Positions 17,434 to 26,063 of a DNA stretch of 64,000 bases are shown one piece after another. Location of the stretch: assembly GCF_900100015.1 (NCBI RefSeq), contig NZ_FNDD01000020.1, positions 34,164-98,163 of the forward strand, in the 5' to 3' direction. The notes beneath the pieces were generated by a model. The model had not been told where the DNA came from and made no database searches. It worked only from the letters and a program-made list of their open reading frames with translations. The DNA comes from Vibrio xiamenensis (GTDB lineage Bacteria; Pseudomonadota; Gammaproteobacteria; Enterobacterales; Vibrionaceae). Made by a program: the position numbers and the translations under genes. How positions within the stretch are numbered: position 1 is the first letter of the stretch; each line of letters opens with the position of its first letter.

Positions 17434-19377
17434 ATGACGATATCAGGATTATTGATACAGCTGCTTAACGGTTTAGTAGATGCATCATCGCTATTTTTAG
17501 TCGCGTCAGGTCTGTCACTGATTTTTGGCGTGACTCGAATCATGAATTTTGCCCATGGTTCGTTTTACATGTTAGGCGTATACCTTTCATACACTTTGGT
17601 TAGCCATTTTGGCGATTCAGTATTGGGTTTTTGGGGCTCAGTTTTATTCGCCTCAGTTGCGGTTGCCTTGATTGGCGCACTGATTGAAATGGTGATTTTG
17701 CGCCGCGTGTACCGCGCGCCAGAGCTGTTTCAACTGCTGGCGACGTTCTCACTGGTGCTGATTTTGCAAGATTTGGCGCTGTTTATCTGGGGGCCTGAAG
17801 AACTGCTCGGGCCTCGTGCGCCTGGGCTTTCTGGTTCGGTAGAAATTCTTGGCCGCAGTTTCCCGCAATACAATCTGGTGATGATTGTGATTGGTCCGCT
17901 GGTACTGGGTGCGTTGTGGATGCTGCTTAACAAAACCCGCTGGGGGGTATTGATTCGCGCGGCGACACAAGATCGCGGCATGGTTGCTGCCCTTGGGGTC
18001 AATCAAGCTTGGCTATTTACCAGCGTGTTTGCGCTCGGCTGCTTTCTCGCAGGTCTTGGCGGCGCGCTGCAGGAACCCAAAATGCCCGCCAACTTGGCGC
18101 TTGATATGGAGTCGATCGGCACCGCGTTTGTGGTGGTCGTGGTGGGCGGCATGGGCTCGGTCTCGGGCGCGTTTCTCGCCGCACTCTTGATTGCCGAAAT
18201 CAAAGCGCTGTGTATTGCACTTGGCACCATTCATCTATTTGGCTTTGATTTTCCAATGTCGAAATTAACGCTGGTGGCAGAGTTTTTAGTCATGGCGGTG
18301 ATTCTCGTGATTCGCCCTTGGGGGCTATTGGGTAAACCTCAGGTTGCTGCGCGTAACGATCATAGCTCAGAGTCGCCGCTTCGTGCGGCTACGCCAAGCT
18401 ACAAGTTTGCATCGATTGCATTAGTGATTGCGCTGATGTTGGTGCCGCTGTTTCAAGATGCTTTCCCTTACGCAGAAATCATTCTGGTTGAGATATTTAT
18501 CGCGGTGCTATTTGCGGCAAGCTTGCACTTTGTGATGGGCCCGGGGGGCATGCACTCTTTTGGCCACGCCGCCTACTTCGGGCTTGGCGCATATGGCGCG
18601 GCGATTTTGGTCGCCACTTGGCAACTTCCTATGGAAGTGGCACTGATTGTTGGGCCGCTGTTTGCGGTGTTTGGCGCGGTGGTATTTGGCTGGTTCTCGG
18701 TGCGCTTAAGCGGCGTTTACTTAGCCATGCTGACCTTTGCCTTTGCACAAATTGTGTGGTCAATCGTCTATCAATGGGACGATGTCACCGGCGGCAGTAA
18801 CGGCATTTATGGCGTGTGGCCTTCAGATTGGTTGTCTTCAAGTACCGCGCTCTACTATTTGACCCTAGCGATCACCATCGTTGGCGTGTTGGTGCTAAGA
18901 CGAATTTTGTTTGCACCGTTTGGTTTATCGCTGCGCGCGGCGCGCGATTCATATCTACGCGCAGATGCGATTGGTATCGATGTCAAGCGAGTACAGTGGG
19001 TGGCGTTTATCGTTGCAGGCCTATTTGGTGGCATTGCCGGTGCGATTTACACCTTCTCTAAAGGCGGCATTTCACCTGAAGCCATTGGCGTTGAACGTTC
19101 TATTGATGGCTTAGTGATGGTGTTACTTGGCGGCGTACAAACCCTGTTTGGGCCGATTGTTGGCGCCACAGTCTTTACTTGGTTACATGATCTGGTGGCA
19201 CGCGACACCGACTACTGGAAAGCGGTGCTTGGTATGATCATCTTGCTGATCGTATTACTGTTTCCTGCCGGCATCGTGGGGACGTTATCGCACCTGTGGC
19301 AGTGGGGAAAGCACGCCGAATTCACGGCGCCTAAGCGCGGCGTGATGATACGCAAATCCAAGGAGGAAGCGCGATGA
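17434..19377 (+). CDS. fused LivH-LivM-type ABC permease
   Basis: 647 residues made of two permeases that are separate in most branched-chain amino acid systems. Residues 1-305 match LivH (ASGLSLIFGVTRIMNFAHGS; VVVGGMGSVSGAFLAALLI), then a polar linker near 306-325, and residues 326-630 match LivM (GGMHSFGHAAYFGLGAYGAAIL; SVRLSGVYLAMLTFAFAQIVWS). Both carry the cytoplasmic loop motif that docks the ATPases. The fusion gives a complete membrane pore from one gene. It overlaps livG-like by four bases. Expected in the inner membrane, working with the preceding binding protein. Confidence 0.9.
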   Translation: MTISGLLIQLLNGLVDASSLFLVASGLSLIFGVTRIMNFAHGSFYMLGVYLSYTLVSHFGDSVLGFWGSVLFASVAVALIGALIEMVILRRVYRAPELFQLLATFSLVLILQDLALFIWGPEELLGPRAPGLSGSVEILGRSFPQYNLVMIVIGPLVLGALWMLLNKTRWGVLIRAATQDRGMVAALGVNQAWLFTSVFALGCFLAGLGGALQEPKMPANLALDMESIGTAFVVVVVGGMGSVSGAFLAALLIAEIKALCIALGTIHLFGFDFPMSKLTLVAEFLVMAVILVIRPWGLLGKPQVAARNDHSSESPLRAATPSYKFASIALVIALMLVPLFQDAFPYAEIILVEIFIAVLFAASLHFVMGPGGMHSFGHAAYFGLGAYGAAILVATWQLPMEVALIVGPLFAVFGAVVFGWFSVRLSGVYLAMLTFAFAQIVWSIVYQWDDVTGGSNGIYGVWPSDWLSSSTALYYLTLAITIVGVLVLRRILFAPFGLSLRAARDSYLRADAIGIDVKRVQWVAFIVAGLFGGIAGAIYTFSKGGISPEAIGVERSIDGLVMVLLGGVQTLFGPIVGATVFTWLHDLVARDTDYWKAVLGMIILLIVLLFPAGIVGTLSHLWQWGKHAEFTAPKRGVMIRKSKEEAR

Positions 19378-20132
19378 GTTTATTGAAAATTGAGTCGATC
19401 AGTAAGTCGTTTGGCGGCGTAAAAGCGGTCAATAATGTGTCGTTTGATCTGCCGCGCGGTCAACTGCTGGCGTTGCTTGGGCCAAATGGCGCTGGCAAAT
19501 CCACCTGCTTTAATATGCTCAATGGTCAGCTTAAGCCAGATACAGGTTCCATCAAGCTTGAAGATATTGAACTTGTTGGCATGCACCCGCGCCAAATTTG
19601 GAGTGAAGGCGTGGGGCGTACGTTTCAGATCTCGGCCACCTTTGGTTCGCTGACTGTGCTGGAAAACATGCAAATGGTGCTGTTGTCTAAGTACAAAAAA
19701 TTGTTCAGTTGGTGGAAACCCGCGGCGGGGTACTACAAACAGCAAGCACTGGATTTGCTTGAGCAAGTGGGCATGGCCGATCAAGCTAACCGTGCGTGTA
19801 ACGAGTTGGCGTATGGCGATGTTAAACGTGTTGAGCTGGCGATGGCGCTGGCACACGAGCCAAAATTGCTGTTGATGGACGAACCCACTGCAGGCATGGC
19901 ACCGAAAGAGCGTAATTTGCTGGTGGCATTGGTGAAGAAGATGGTTATCGAGCGCAATTTGTCGGTACTGTTTACTGAGCACAGTATGGACGTGGTGTTT
20001 GAACACGCCGATCGCATGATTGTGTTTGCCAGAGGCGAACTGATTGCCGACGGAGGCGCCGAAGAAATTCGGAGCGACAGCAAAGTACGTAAAGTCTATT
20101 TCGGCAGTGGCAAATCGTTTGAAGTAGCGTGA
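19374..20132 (+). CDS. LivG-type ABC importer ATPase
   Basis: 252 residues, normal for LivG. Walker A GPNGAGKST near residue 36, a LivG-type spacer with the QISATFGSLTVLENM stretch, signature LAYGDVKRVE (the usual LSYG-type variant of this family) and Walker B LLLMDEPTAGM. The start codon overlaps the stop of the fused permease (ATGA), so the two are translationally coupled. Powers the predicted nicotinate importer together with the LivF-type subunit. Confidence 0.9.
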   Translation: MSLLKIESISKSFGGVKAVNNVSFDLPRGQLLALLGPNGAGKSTCFNMLNGQLKPDTGSIKLEDIELVGMHPRQIWSEGVGRTFQISATFGSLTVLENMQMVLLSKYKKLFSWWKPAAGYYKQQALDLLEQVGMADQANRACNELAYGDVKRVELAMALAHEPKLLLMDEPTAGMAPKERNLLVALVKKMVIERNLSVLFTEHSMDVVFEHADRMIVFARGELIADGGAEEIRSDSKVRKVYFGSGKSFEVA

Positions 20133-20143
20133 TGGAGAAAGCT

Positions 20144-20881
20144 ATGCAGCAACAACTACAGCAAGGAACGCAGCAAGAAATTTTAAATGTTAGCGGCTTA
20201 AACGCCTTCTATGGCCGTGCGCATATTCTGTTTGACGTTAATCTCAAGGTTAAACGCGGTGAAGTGGTGGCTTTGATGGGGCGTAACGGCGCTGGTAAAT
20301 CCACCACTATGAAAGCGATCATGGGCATGCTCAATCGAACTCAAGGTGAGATTTCATTTGTCGGTGAGGATATTCGTCAAGCTCCGCCGCATACCATCGC
20401 CAAAATGGGCATGGGGTTTGTGCCAGAAGATCGGCGCATCTTCACCGACTTAACCGTATTGGAAAATCTCGAGGTGGGCATGCAGCCGCCTCGTGAAGGT
20501 GCGCCGCACTGGACTGCGCAAAAGCTGTTTGAGCTGTTTCCCAATCTTGGGGAGATGCCAAACCGCCCCGGCGGGCAAATGAGCGGCGGCGAGCAGCAGA
20601 TGCTCACCGTGTCACGCACCCTGATGGGGAATCCGTATTTGGTGTTGCTTGATGAGCCATCGGAAGGGGTTGCGCCAGTCATCGTTGAGCAGATGGCGGA
20701 AATGATCATCGAACTGAAAAAGCAAGGGCTGACGATTCTGCTCTCGGAGCAAAATTTGCAGTTTGCCGATCTGGTATGCGACCGCGCCTATGTACTTGAG
20801 AACGGTCATATTCGCTTTGAAGGCAGTATGGAAGAGCTCTCAGCCAATGACGAAGTCAGGCGTAATTATCTTTCGGTCTAA
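20144..20881 (+). CDS. LivF-type ABC importer ATPase
   Basis: About 245 residues. Walker A GRNGAGKST, signature QMSGGEQQMLTVSRTL, Walker B LVLLDEPSEGV and LivF-type ending. The ATG used has GGAG six bases upstream; a GTG and an ATG slightly upstream overlap the livG-like stop and are less likely. Last gene of the importer operon, closed by a strong terminator. Confidence 0.9.
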   Translation: MQQQLQQGTQQEILNVSGLNAFYGRAHILFDVNLKVKRGEVVALMGRNGAGKSTTMKAIMGMLNRTQGEISFVGEDIRQAPPHTIAKMGMGFVPEDRRIFTDLTVLENLEVGMQPPREGAPHWTAQKLFELFPNLGEMPNRPGGQMSGGEQQMLTVSRTLMGNPYLVLLDEPSEGVAPVIVEQMAEMIIELKKQGLTILLSEQNLQFADLVCDRAYVLENGHIRFEGSMEELSANDEVRRNYLSV

Positions 20882-20911
20882 AGGTTGCTTAGCGTTGAAA
20901 TGCAGATAGCG

Positions 20912-20944
20912 AAACGGCTTAACGCTAAGTTAAGCCGTTTTTTT
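20912..20944 (+). terminator. rho-independent terminator of the ABC importer operon
   Basis: Perfect 11-bp stem AAACGGCTTAA / TTAAGCCGTTT with a 7-base loop and seven T, about 30 bases after the last ATPase gene. Confidence 0.92.
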
Positions 20945-20971
20945 ATCATGCAAATAGCGAATTCGAGATAC

Positions 20972-20995
20972 AAAAAAGCGGCGCTTAACGCCGCT
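20972..20995 (-). terminator. rho-independent terminator of nicX
   Basis: On the minus strand: AGCGGCG - TTAAG - CGCCGCT followed by six T (counting the last stem base), 18 bases after the nicX stop. It faces the plus-strand terminator of the ABC importer a few bases away. Confidence 0.9.
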
Positions 20996-21013
20996 GGATT
21001 GTTTGGCCAGCAC

Positions 21014-22066
21014 TTAGCCAATGGATTCTGGTGGGTACACCACATTGCCGTTATCGACCACCACAATTTCATCATCCAGAGTAATGGTGCAATTGCGCAG
21101 TGGAATGTCCATGTGGCAAGGCGTTTTGCGTGTGCCGCCCACTTCGGTATTTGGCCCGGTTGAGAATAGGAAGTTACCGTCAAACGCGCGGGCGTCCATA
21201 CACATACCATCGTTTTTATCGTGTAGGCCCATTGCGGTCCACTGAGCACGAGGTTGCAAACCCCAGCCGACATGAGAAATGCCGTACACTTCAGGATCGT
21301 CAAAATAGCGCATGTAATCGGCGAGATATTGTGCCTCAAAGCCGCCAGAGATATCGGTAATAAAGCCGTTATCTATGGTGAGGATAATTTGTTCGCGGCA
21401 GTAGTTTTTAAATGGCAGCAGAATATCGCCAACATCGATGACGATTTTACCATTCGCGCTGCCTTCATTTGGCCAGCTAAACAAAAAGCCGCTTGGCCAG
21501 TGGTCCCAGCGTCCTGGTTCGTCAGCAAAACCGTATTCGGTGACCGTCGGGTATTGGCCAAGTTCCATGGTAATGTCGCTGCCTGATGGCGAAGTGACAC
21601 GCATTTTCTTCGCCCCTTGCAAAACTTTTTGCGCCGCGACCACGCGCGCTTTGTCTTCTAAGGTCGGCAGAATGCGAGCAAGCACTTCCGGCGGTTCGAC
21701 GGCGAGTAGAATACGCGTACCGGTTTTTAAGATCTGCTCTTGCTCGGGTGAGTGCAGTAGCATCATGGTATCAACAATCAAATCCGCCGCTTCAAGCGCA
21801 ATTTGCGCAGCTTTGTTACCCGTCAGCGGCGTATCGCCACAATAGGCGGTCATATCATTGCCCATCGCTTTGGGCATGTTCAGTGCGGGCAGTTCAACGC
21901 CATACACTTTGGCACCAAGGCGCTGCGCTGCGCTAAAGGCAGCGTCGACAATTCGCTGGTTGGAGTAATGACTTTTCAAAATCGCCACACTTTCGCTGCT
22001 GGTGACTTTGGATAGGGTAAGTACCTGTTCAAACATTTCCACTAATTGGCTATCGCTTACGGCCAT
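21014..22066 (-). CDS. nicX: 2,5-dihydroxypyridine 5,6-dioxygenase (NicX)
   Basis: 350 residues, the length of Pseudomonas NicX. The iron ligands known from that enzyme are all at the same positions: His265 (ISHVGWG), His318 and Asp320 (PCHMDIP). NicX opens the ring of 2,5-dihydroxypyridine with O2 to N-formylmaleamate using Fe(II); it is a distinct ring-cleavage fold related to M29 aminopeptidases, not to classical catechol dioxygenases. A perfect AAGGAG precedes the ATG. The gene is divergent from nicCDEF and shares a 245-base control region with it. Confidence 0.95.
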   Translation of the reverse strand: MAVSDSQLVEMFEQVLTLSKVTSSESVAILKSHYSNQRIVDAAFSAAQRLGAKVYGVELPALNMPKAMGNDMTAYCGDTPLTGNKAAQIALEAADLIVDTMMLLHSPEQEQILKTGTRILLAVEPPEVLARILPTLEDKARVVAAQKVLQGAKKMRVTSPSGSDITMELGQYPTVTEYGFADEPGRWDHWPSGFLFSWPNEGSANGKIVIDVGDILLPFKNYCREQIILTIDNGFITDISGGFEAQYLADYMRYFDDPEVYGISHVGWGLQPRAQWTAMGLHDKNDGMCMDARAFDGNFLFSTGPNTEVGGTRKTPCHMDIPLRNCTITLDDEIVVVDNGNVVYPPESIG

Positions 22067-22133
22067 AATTTATCTCCTTGTGAATGATTTAAGCCCTATT
22101 AAAGTGCAGCGAGCATTTAAATGGGTATTTATG

Positions 22134-22185
22134 GTGCATGCACTATATTGAAATTTAACCTCAAGTAACAAAAAGTGCACTTTTT
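22134..22185. promoter_or_regulatory. two GTGCA palindromes in the nicX-nicC control region
   Basis: GTGCATGCAC (22134-22143) and the 16-base perfect palindrome AAAAAGTGCACTTTTT (22170-22185), centred 39 bases apart, plus a loose AAAGTGCA at 22101. They lie 68-120 bases in front of nicX. Related TGCAC/GTGCA elements recur in front of the peptidase genes at 25861-25933. The binding protein is unknown. Confidence 0.45.
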
Positions 22186-22260
22186 ACTGAAGTAACTGGT
22201 TATTTAGCAACTTTCGCGCCATGAAAAAATTTAAAAATTAACATTTACAACAATAATAAA

Positions 22261-22274
22261 TAACGTATACATTA
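22261..22274. promoter_or_regulatory. candidate NicR operator before nicC
   Basis: TAACGT-AT-ACATTA, a one-mismatch copy of the palindrome before nicR (TAATGT-AC-ACATTA), 37 bases from the nicC start, where a repressor would block promoter clearance. Confidence 0.55.
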
Positions 22275-22311
22275 TAAATTCACTTCTCGATACGATTGAA
22301 AGGATGCAACG

Positions 22312-23469
22312 ATGAAAGACAAAAAAACCTTCGCAGTGATTGGTGCTGGCCTTGGTGGCGCCGCGGTCGCGGTATTACTGAAACAAGCAGGATTTGACGT
22401 GACGGTATACGAGCGTGCTCCGCATTTTTCACGCCTAGGCGCGGGTATTCATATGGGGCCAAACGTGATGAAGATTTTCCGCAAAATGGGCATCGAAGAA
22501 AAAGTCAGCATCATGTCTTCGCACCCGGATTTCTGGTTTAGCCGCGATGGCTTGACTGGCGATTACTTGTCACGTATTCCACTTGGCGATTTTGCGCTTA
22601 AAGAATACGGCGCGGCTTATGTAACCATACACCGTGGCGACCTGCACGAAGTGATCTTGTCACCTTTAGACGAAAAGGATGTCGTGTTTGGTAAGCATCT
22701 TGAAGAAATTGAAGATACCGGTGATGAAGTGCTGATGAAGTTTGCTGACGGCACTCACGCCAAAGCGGATTTCGTGATTGGCGCCGATGGCATTAACTCA
22801 ATGGTGCGCGAAAACTTACTGGGCAAAGAAAAACCGACCTACAGCGGCTGGGTGGCTCACCGCGCGTTAATTACTGGCGAGCAATTGGCAAAATACCAGC
22901 ACAACTTTGAAGACTGTGTGAAATGGTGGACGGAAGATCGCCACATGATGGTGTATTTCACCACCGGACGCCGCGATGAATACTACTACGTAACAGGCGT
23001 TCCTGATCCAGATTGGAACAGCGACGCGCCATTTGTCGACAGCAGTAAAGAAGAGATGAAAGAAGCGTTTGTTGGCTATCACGATACCGTACAAGCTCTG
23101 ATTGATGCCACGACATCGGTGACCAAATGGCCTCTGAAGAATCGCAGCCCGTTGCCATTATGGCGTCGTAACCGCATGGTGCTGCTTGGCGATGCATGTC
23201 ACCCAATGAAACCGCACATGGCGCAAGGCGGTGCTATGGCGATTGAAGATGCAGCAATGCTAGTGCGTTGTATTGAAGAAGTCGGCACCAGCGACTATCA
23301 AACCGCATTTGAGCTATACGAAGCTAACCGTAAGGATCGTGCAACTCGCGTGCAAGCGAACTCCAATGCCAACACTTGGCTTTACACCCAAGAAGATCCG
23401 GCTTGGTGCTTTGGTTACGACTTGTATGCCGAGCCACTCAAAGACTTGGTTAAGAAGGAGTTGGCATGA
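22312..23469 (+). CDS. nicC: 6-hydroxynicotinate 3-monooxygenase (NicC)
   Basis: 385 residues, a class A flavin monooxygenase. FAD-binding GAGLGGAAVAVLLKQAGF at the N-terminus, the DG fingerprint (VIGADGINS) in the middle and GDACHPMKPHMAQGG near 295. Long stretches (LGAGIHMGPNVMKIFRKMG; SHPDFWFSRDG; GDYLSRIPLG) match my memory of Pseudomonas NicC closely. It uses NADH and O2 to replace the carboxyl group of 6-hydroxynicotinate by hydroxyl, giving 2,5-dihydroxypyridine and CO2. First gene of nicCDEF; its stop overlaps the nicD start by four bases. Confidence 0.95.
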   Translation: MKDKKTFAVIGAGLGGAAVAVLLKQAGFDVTVYERAPHFSRLGAGIHMGPNVMKIFRKMGIEEKVSIMSSHPDFWFSRDGLTGDYLSRIPLGDFALKEYGAAYVTIHRGDLHEVILSPLDEKDVVFGKHLEEIEDTGDEVLMKFADGTHAKADFVIGADGINSMVRENLLGKEKPTYSGWVAHRALITGEQLAKYQHNFEDCVKWWTEDRHMMVYFTTGRRDEYYYVTGVPDPDWNSDAPFVDSSKEEMKEAFVGYHDTVQALIDATTSVTKWPLKNRSPLPLWRRNRMVLLGDACHPMKPHMAQGGAMAIEDAAMLVRCIEEVGTSDYQTAFELYEANRKDRATRVQANSNANTWLYTQEDPAWCFGYDLYAEPLKDLVKKELA

Positions 23470-24284
23470 GCAATTTTCTCTATGGGGCTCAGGTCAATGC
23501 CAATGGTATCCGCCAGCACTATTTGCGCTACGCCAAGCCACAAACGGGAAACAATCAGCAGCAGTTGCTGCTGATCCCTGGTATTACAAGCCCTGCGGTC
23601 ACTTGGGGTTTTGTTGCCGAGCGCTTAGCTGAGCATTTTGATACCTATGTATTGGATGTGCGCGGGCGCGGTCTATCGCAAACCGGCCCAGAGCTTAACT
23701 ACGATGCTGACAGCTGCGCCGATGACATTGTCGAACTTGCCAAAGCGCTCGAGCTTGAGGATTTTGTGATCCTTGGTCACTCAATGGGCGCACGCTTTAT
23801 CACTCGCGCTTTGGCGCGCGGCTTAACCGGAGTGAGTCAAGCGGTATTGGTCGACCCGCCAGTGTCCGGGCCAAATCGCCGCGCTTATCCCAGCAAATTA
23901 CCGTGGTATGTGGACTCGATTCGTCAATCGAATATCGGTATGAGCGCGGAAGATATGTTGGCGTTTTGTCCGACTTGGACGCTTGAGCAGCGCCAACTGA
24001 GAGCGCAGTGGCTACATACCTGTTACGAACCGGCAATTGTCAAAGCGTTTAATGATTTTCATGATGATGATTTCCATCAAGATTTGCCGAAAGTCACCGT
24101 ACCGAGCGTGTTGATGGTGGCGGGCAAGGGCGGCGTGATTGAGCCAAGCGATGAAAGTGAAATTGCAGAGCTGATGCCAAACGTCACCTTATGCCATGTG
24201 GAAAACGCCGGGCATATGATCCCTTGGGATGACTTTGATGGCTTTTTTGCAGCGCTTAATGAAACGCAAGTGATTCCTCAATAA
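23466..24284 (+). CDS. nicD: N-formylmaleamate deformylase (NicD)
   Basis: 272 residues, alpha/beta hydrolase fold. Nucleophile Ser106 in GHSMGAR and a late His in ENAGHMIPWDD; the start MSNFLYGAQVNANGIRQHYL and segment PGITSPAVTWGFVAERL are characteristic of NicD. It removes formate from the NicX product and releases maleamate. ATGA overlap with nicC shows coupled translation. Confidence 0.94.
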   Translation: MSNFLYGAQVNANGIRQHYLRYAKPQTGNNQQQLLLIPGITSPAVTWGFVAERLAEHFDTYVLDVRGRGLSQTGPELNYDADSCADDIVELAKALELEDFVILGHSMGARFITRALARGLTGVSQAVLVDPPVSGPNRRAYPSKLPWYVDSIRQSNIGMSAEDMLAFCPTWTLEQRQLRAQWLHTCYEPAIVKAFNDFHDDDFHQDLPKVTVPSVLMVAGKGGVIEPSDESEIAELMPNVTLCHVENAGHMIPWDDFDGFFAALNETQVIPQ

Positions 24285-24304
24285 TCGGTGAAGACGAGGA
24301 CATT

Positions 24305-25057
24305 ATGACCATTTATCGAATCGGCCAAATTGTGCCAAGTTCGAACACCACCATGGAAACCGAAATTCCAGCGATGTTGATGGCAAGACAAGCCCGGTAT
24401 CCAAACGAACAATTTACCTTTCATTCCAGCCGCATGCGGATGAAAAAAGTGGTCAAAGAGGAGCTCGCGGCGATGGATGCCGAGTCCGATCGCTGTGCGC
24501 TAGAACTGAGTGATGCGCGAGTGGATGTGCTGGGTTACGCCTGTTTGGTGGCCATCATGGCGATGGGCACTGGTTATCATCGTCAATCTGAACAGCGGTT
24601 AACTGCGCACACTCAGCAAAACGGTGCGAATGCACCGGTATTAACCAGCGCCGGCGCGTTGGTGGACGCACTGAGTATCATGAAAGCCAAACGCATTGCG
24701 CTGGTGGCCCCTTACATGAAGCCACTGACGAATTTGGTGGTGGATTATATTGCCAGCGAAGGGTTTGACGTGATTGATCATATCGCGCTGGAAATTCCCG
24801 ATAACCTTGAAGTTGGGCGCCATGATGTGAACAAATTGCCGGATATTGTCGCCGGGCTTAATTATCAAGATGCGGATGTGATTGTACTGTCGGCGTGTGT
24901 ACAGATGCCATCACTTGGGGCGATTGCCAAGGTCGAAGCGCTAACAGGCAAACCCGTAGTGACCGCAGCAGTTGCCACTACTTATGCCATGCTCAAGGCG
25001 CTGGGCCTTGAGCCTGTTGTGCCTGGCGCTGGCGCTCTGCTATCGGGTGCCTATTAG
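24305..25057 (+). CDS. nicE: maleate isomerase (NicE)
   Basis: 250 residues of the Asp/Glu racemase superfamily. The two catalytic cysteines are Cys80 (GYACLVA) and Cys198 (LSACVQMPS), and the ends are conserved (IGQIVPSSNTTMETEIPAML; GAGALLSGAY). It turns maleate into fumarate, the last step before the citric acid cycle. A GAGGA site precedes the ATG. Third gene of the operon. Confidence 0.94.
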   Translation: MTIYRIGQIVPSSNTTMETEIPAMLMARQARYPNEQFTFHSSRMRMKKVVKEELAAMDAESDRCALELSDARVDVLGYACLVAIMAMGTGYHRQSEQRLTAHTQQNGANAPVLTSAGALVDALSIMKAKRIALVAPYMKPLTNLVVDYIASEGFDVIDHIALEIPDNLEVGRHDVNKLPDIVAGLNYQDADVIVLSACVQMPSLGAIAKVEALTGKPVVTAAVATTYAMLKALGLEPVVPGAGALLSGAY

Positions 25058-25090
25058 TTTGCCCCGAGCGACTTGTAAAAGGAAAAAATC

Positions 25091-25720
25091 ATGAGCGAAA
25101 ATTTGCACGCTAACTACCAAGGAGTGTGGGATTCACGTATCGGTTTTGGCGACAAAGCGGCGCTAATTAGCATCGATTTTATGCAAGGCTACACCGATAA
25201 AGCCTCGTCGCTGTTTGCTCAAGGCGTGGTTGATGCGGTTGAAGCCTCGCCGCAACTACTTAAAGCTGCGCGTGAAACTGGCATTCCGGTGATTCATACC
25301 AATATTTTGTACCACGAGAGCTTCATCGATGGTGGCGTATGGCTTAAAAAAGCGCCGGTGATGAAAGCCATGGTGGCGGGTAATCCGTTTGCTGAGTTTT
25401 GCCCACAAGTGGCGCCGCAAAAGGGCGAATTGGTATTAACCAAGCAATACGCCAGTGCGTTTTTTGGTACTAGCCTTGCGAGCACACTACACACCCTCGG
25501 GGTGGATACGGTGATTATTATTGGCTGTTCAACCAGCGGCTGCATTCGCGCCTCGGCAGTTGACGCCATGCAACACGGCTTTCGCAGCATAGTGGTCCGC
25601 GAGTGCGTCGGCGATCGCCATCCCGAGCCGCACGAAGCCAACTTGTTTGATATCGACAGCAAGTATGGCGATGTGGTGAGTAAAGCGCAGGTCATCGATT
25701 ACCTGCAAAGCCAAAACTGA
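25091..25720 (+). CDS. nicF: maleamate amidohydrolase (NicF)
   Basis: 209 residues of the isochorismatase-like cysteine hydrolases. The triad is visible: Asp in SIDFMQGY, Lys in LTKQYAS and the nucleophile Cys in CSTSGCIRASAVDAM. It hydrolyses maleamate to maleate and ammonia, the step that frees the pyridine nitrogen. AAAAGGAAA precedes the ATG; 33 bases separate it from nicE. No NicT or NicP transport gene follows, unlike in Pseudomonas. Confidence 0.94.
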   Translation: MSENLHANYQGVWDSRIGFGDKAALISIDFMQGYTDKASSLFAQGVVDAVEASPQLLKAARETGIPVIHTNILYHESFIDGGVWLKKAPVMKAMVAGNPFAEFCPQVAPQKGELVLTKQYASAFFGTSLASTLHTLGVDTVIIIGCSTSGCIRASAVDAMQHGFRSIVVRECVGDRHPEPHEANLFDIDSKYGDVVSKAQVIDYLQSQN

Positions 25721-25766
25721 TGTATTTCTAGTTCTTTCCTGTGTTTTAGATTCCTTTGCTTAAGGG

Positions 25767-25804
25767 GCTCGCTAAATTCTAACCAATTTAGTGAGCTTTT
25801 TTTT
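25767..25804 (+). terminator. rho-independent terminator of nicCDEF
   Basis: Stem GCTCGCTAAATT / AATTTAGTGAGC (one G.U pair) with a 6-base loop and eight T. Confidence 0.92.
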
Positions 25805-26063
25805 ATCTGCTATTCCCCAAGTCTAGCGACCTGTTCCGATACGGCATATGGCGAACTCATTGCACCTGAGGAGCGAGTGCATTATTCTCAACTTTCGGTG
25901 CATGACGAATTTCATTGCACATATTAATGTGCAGTTGGTCAAATAAGGTGGATGCATCAAGGAGACGGGGAGCACGGCGAATATCACGTCTTAGCCCTTG
26001 AATCCCAATTTTTCATTGACGCCTCAGCGCGTTAACTTTTCGAATGTTTAAGGATAACTAATC
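25805..26063. promoter_or_regulatory. promoter region of the peptidase genes with TGCAC repeats
   Basis: About 260 bases before the M17 peptidase gene. It contains TGCAC (25861-25865) with GTGCA (25877-25881), a further GTGCA near 25899, and the near-perfect palindrome TGCACATATTAATGTGCA at 25916-25933 (7-4-7). No open frame looks real. Confidence 0.5.

Noticed and set aside
19380..20006. Minus-strand frame of 208 codons opposite the livG-like gene
   Set aside because: Lies entirely within a gene with complete ABC motifs; no ribosome binding site, no family features.
21014..22066. NicX as an M29 aminopeptidase
   Set aside because: The fold is related, but the NicX iron ligands, length and nic context all fit the dioxygenase.
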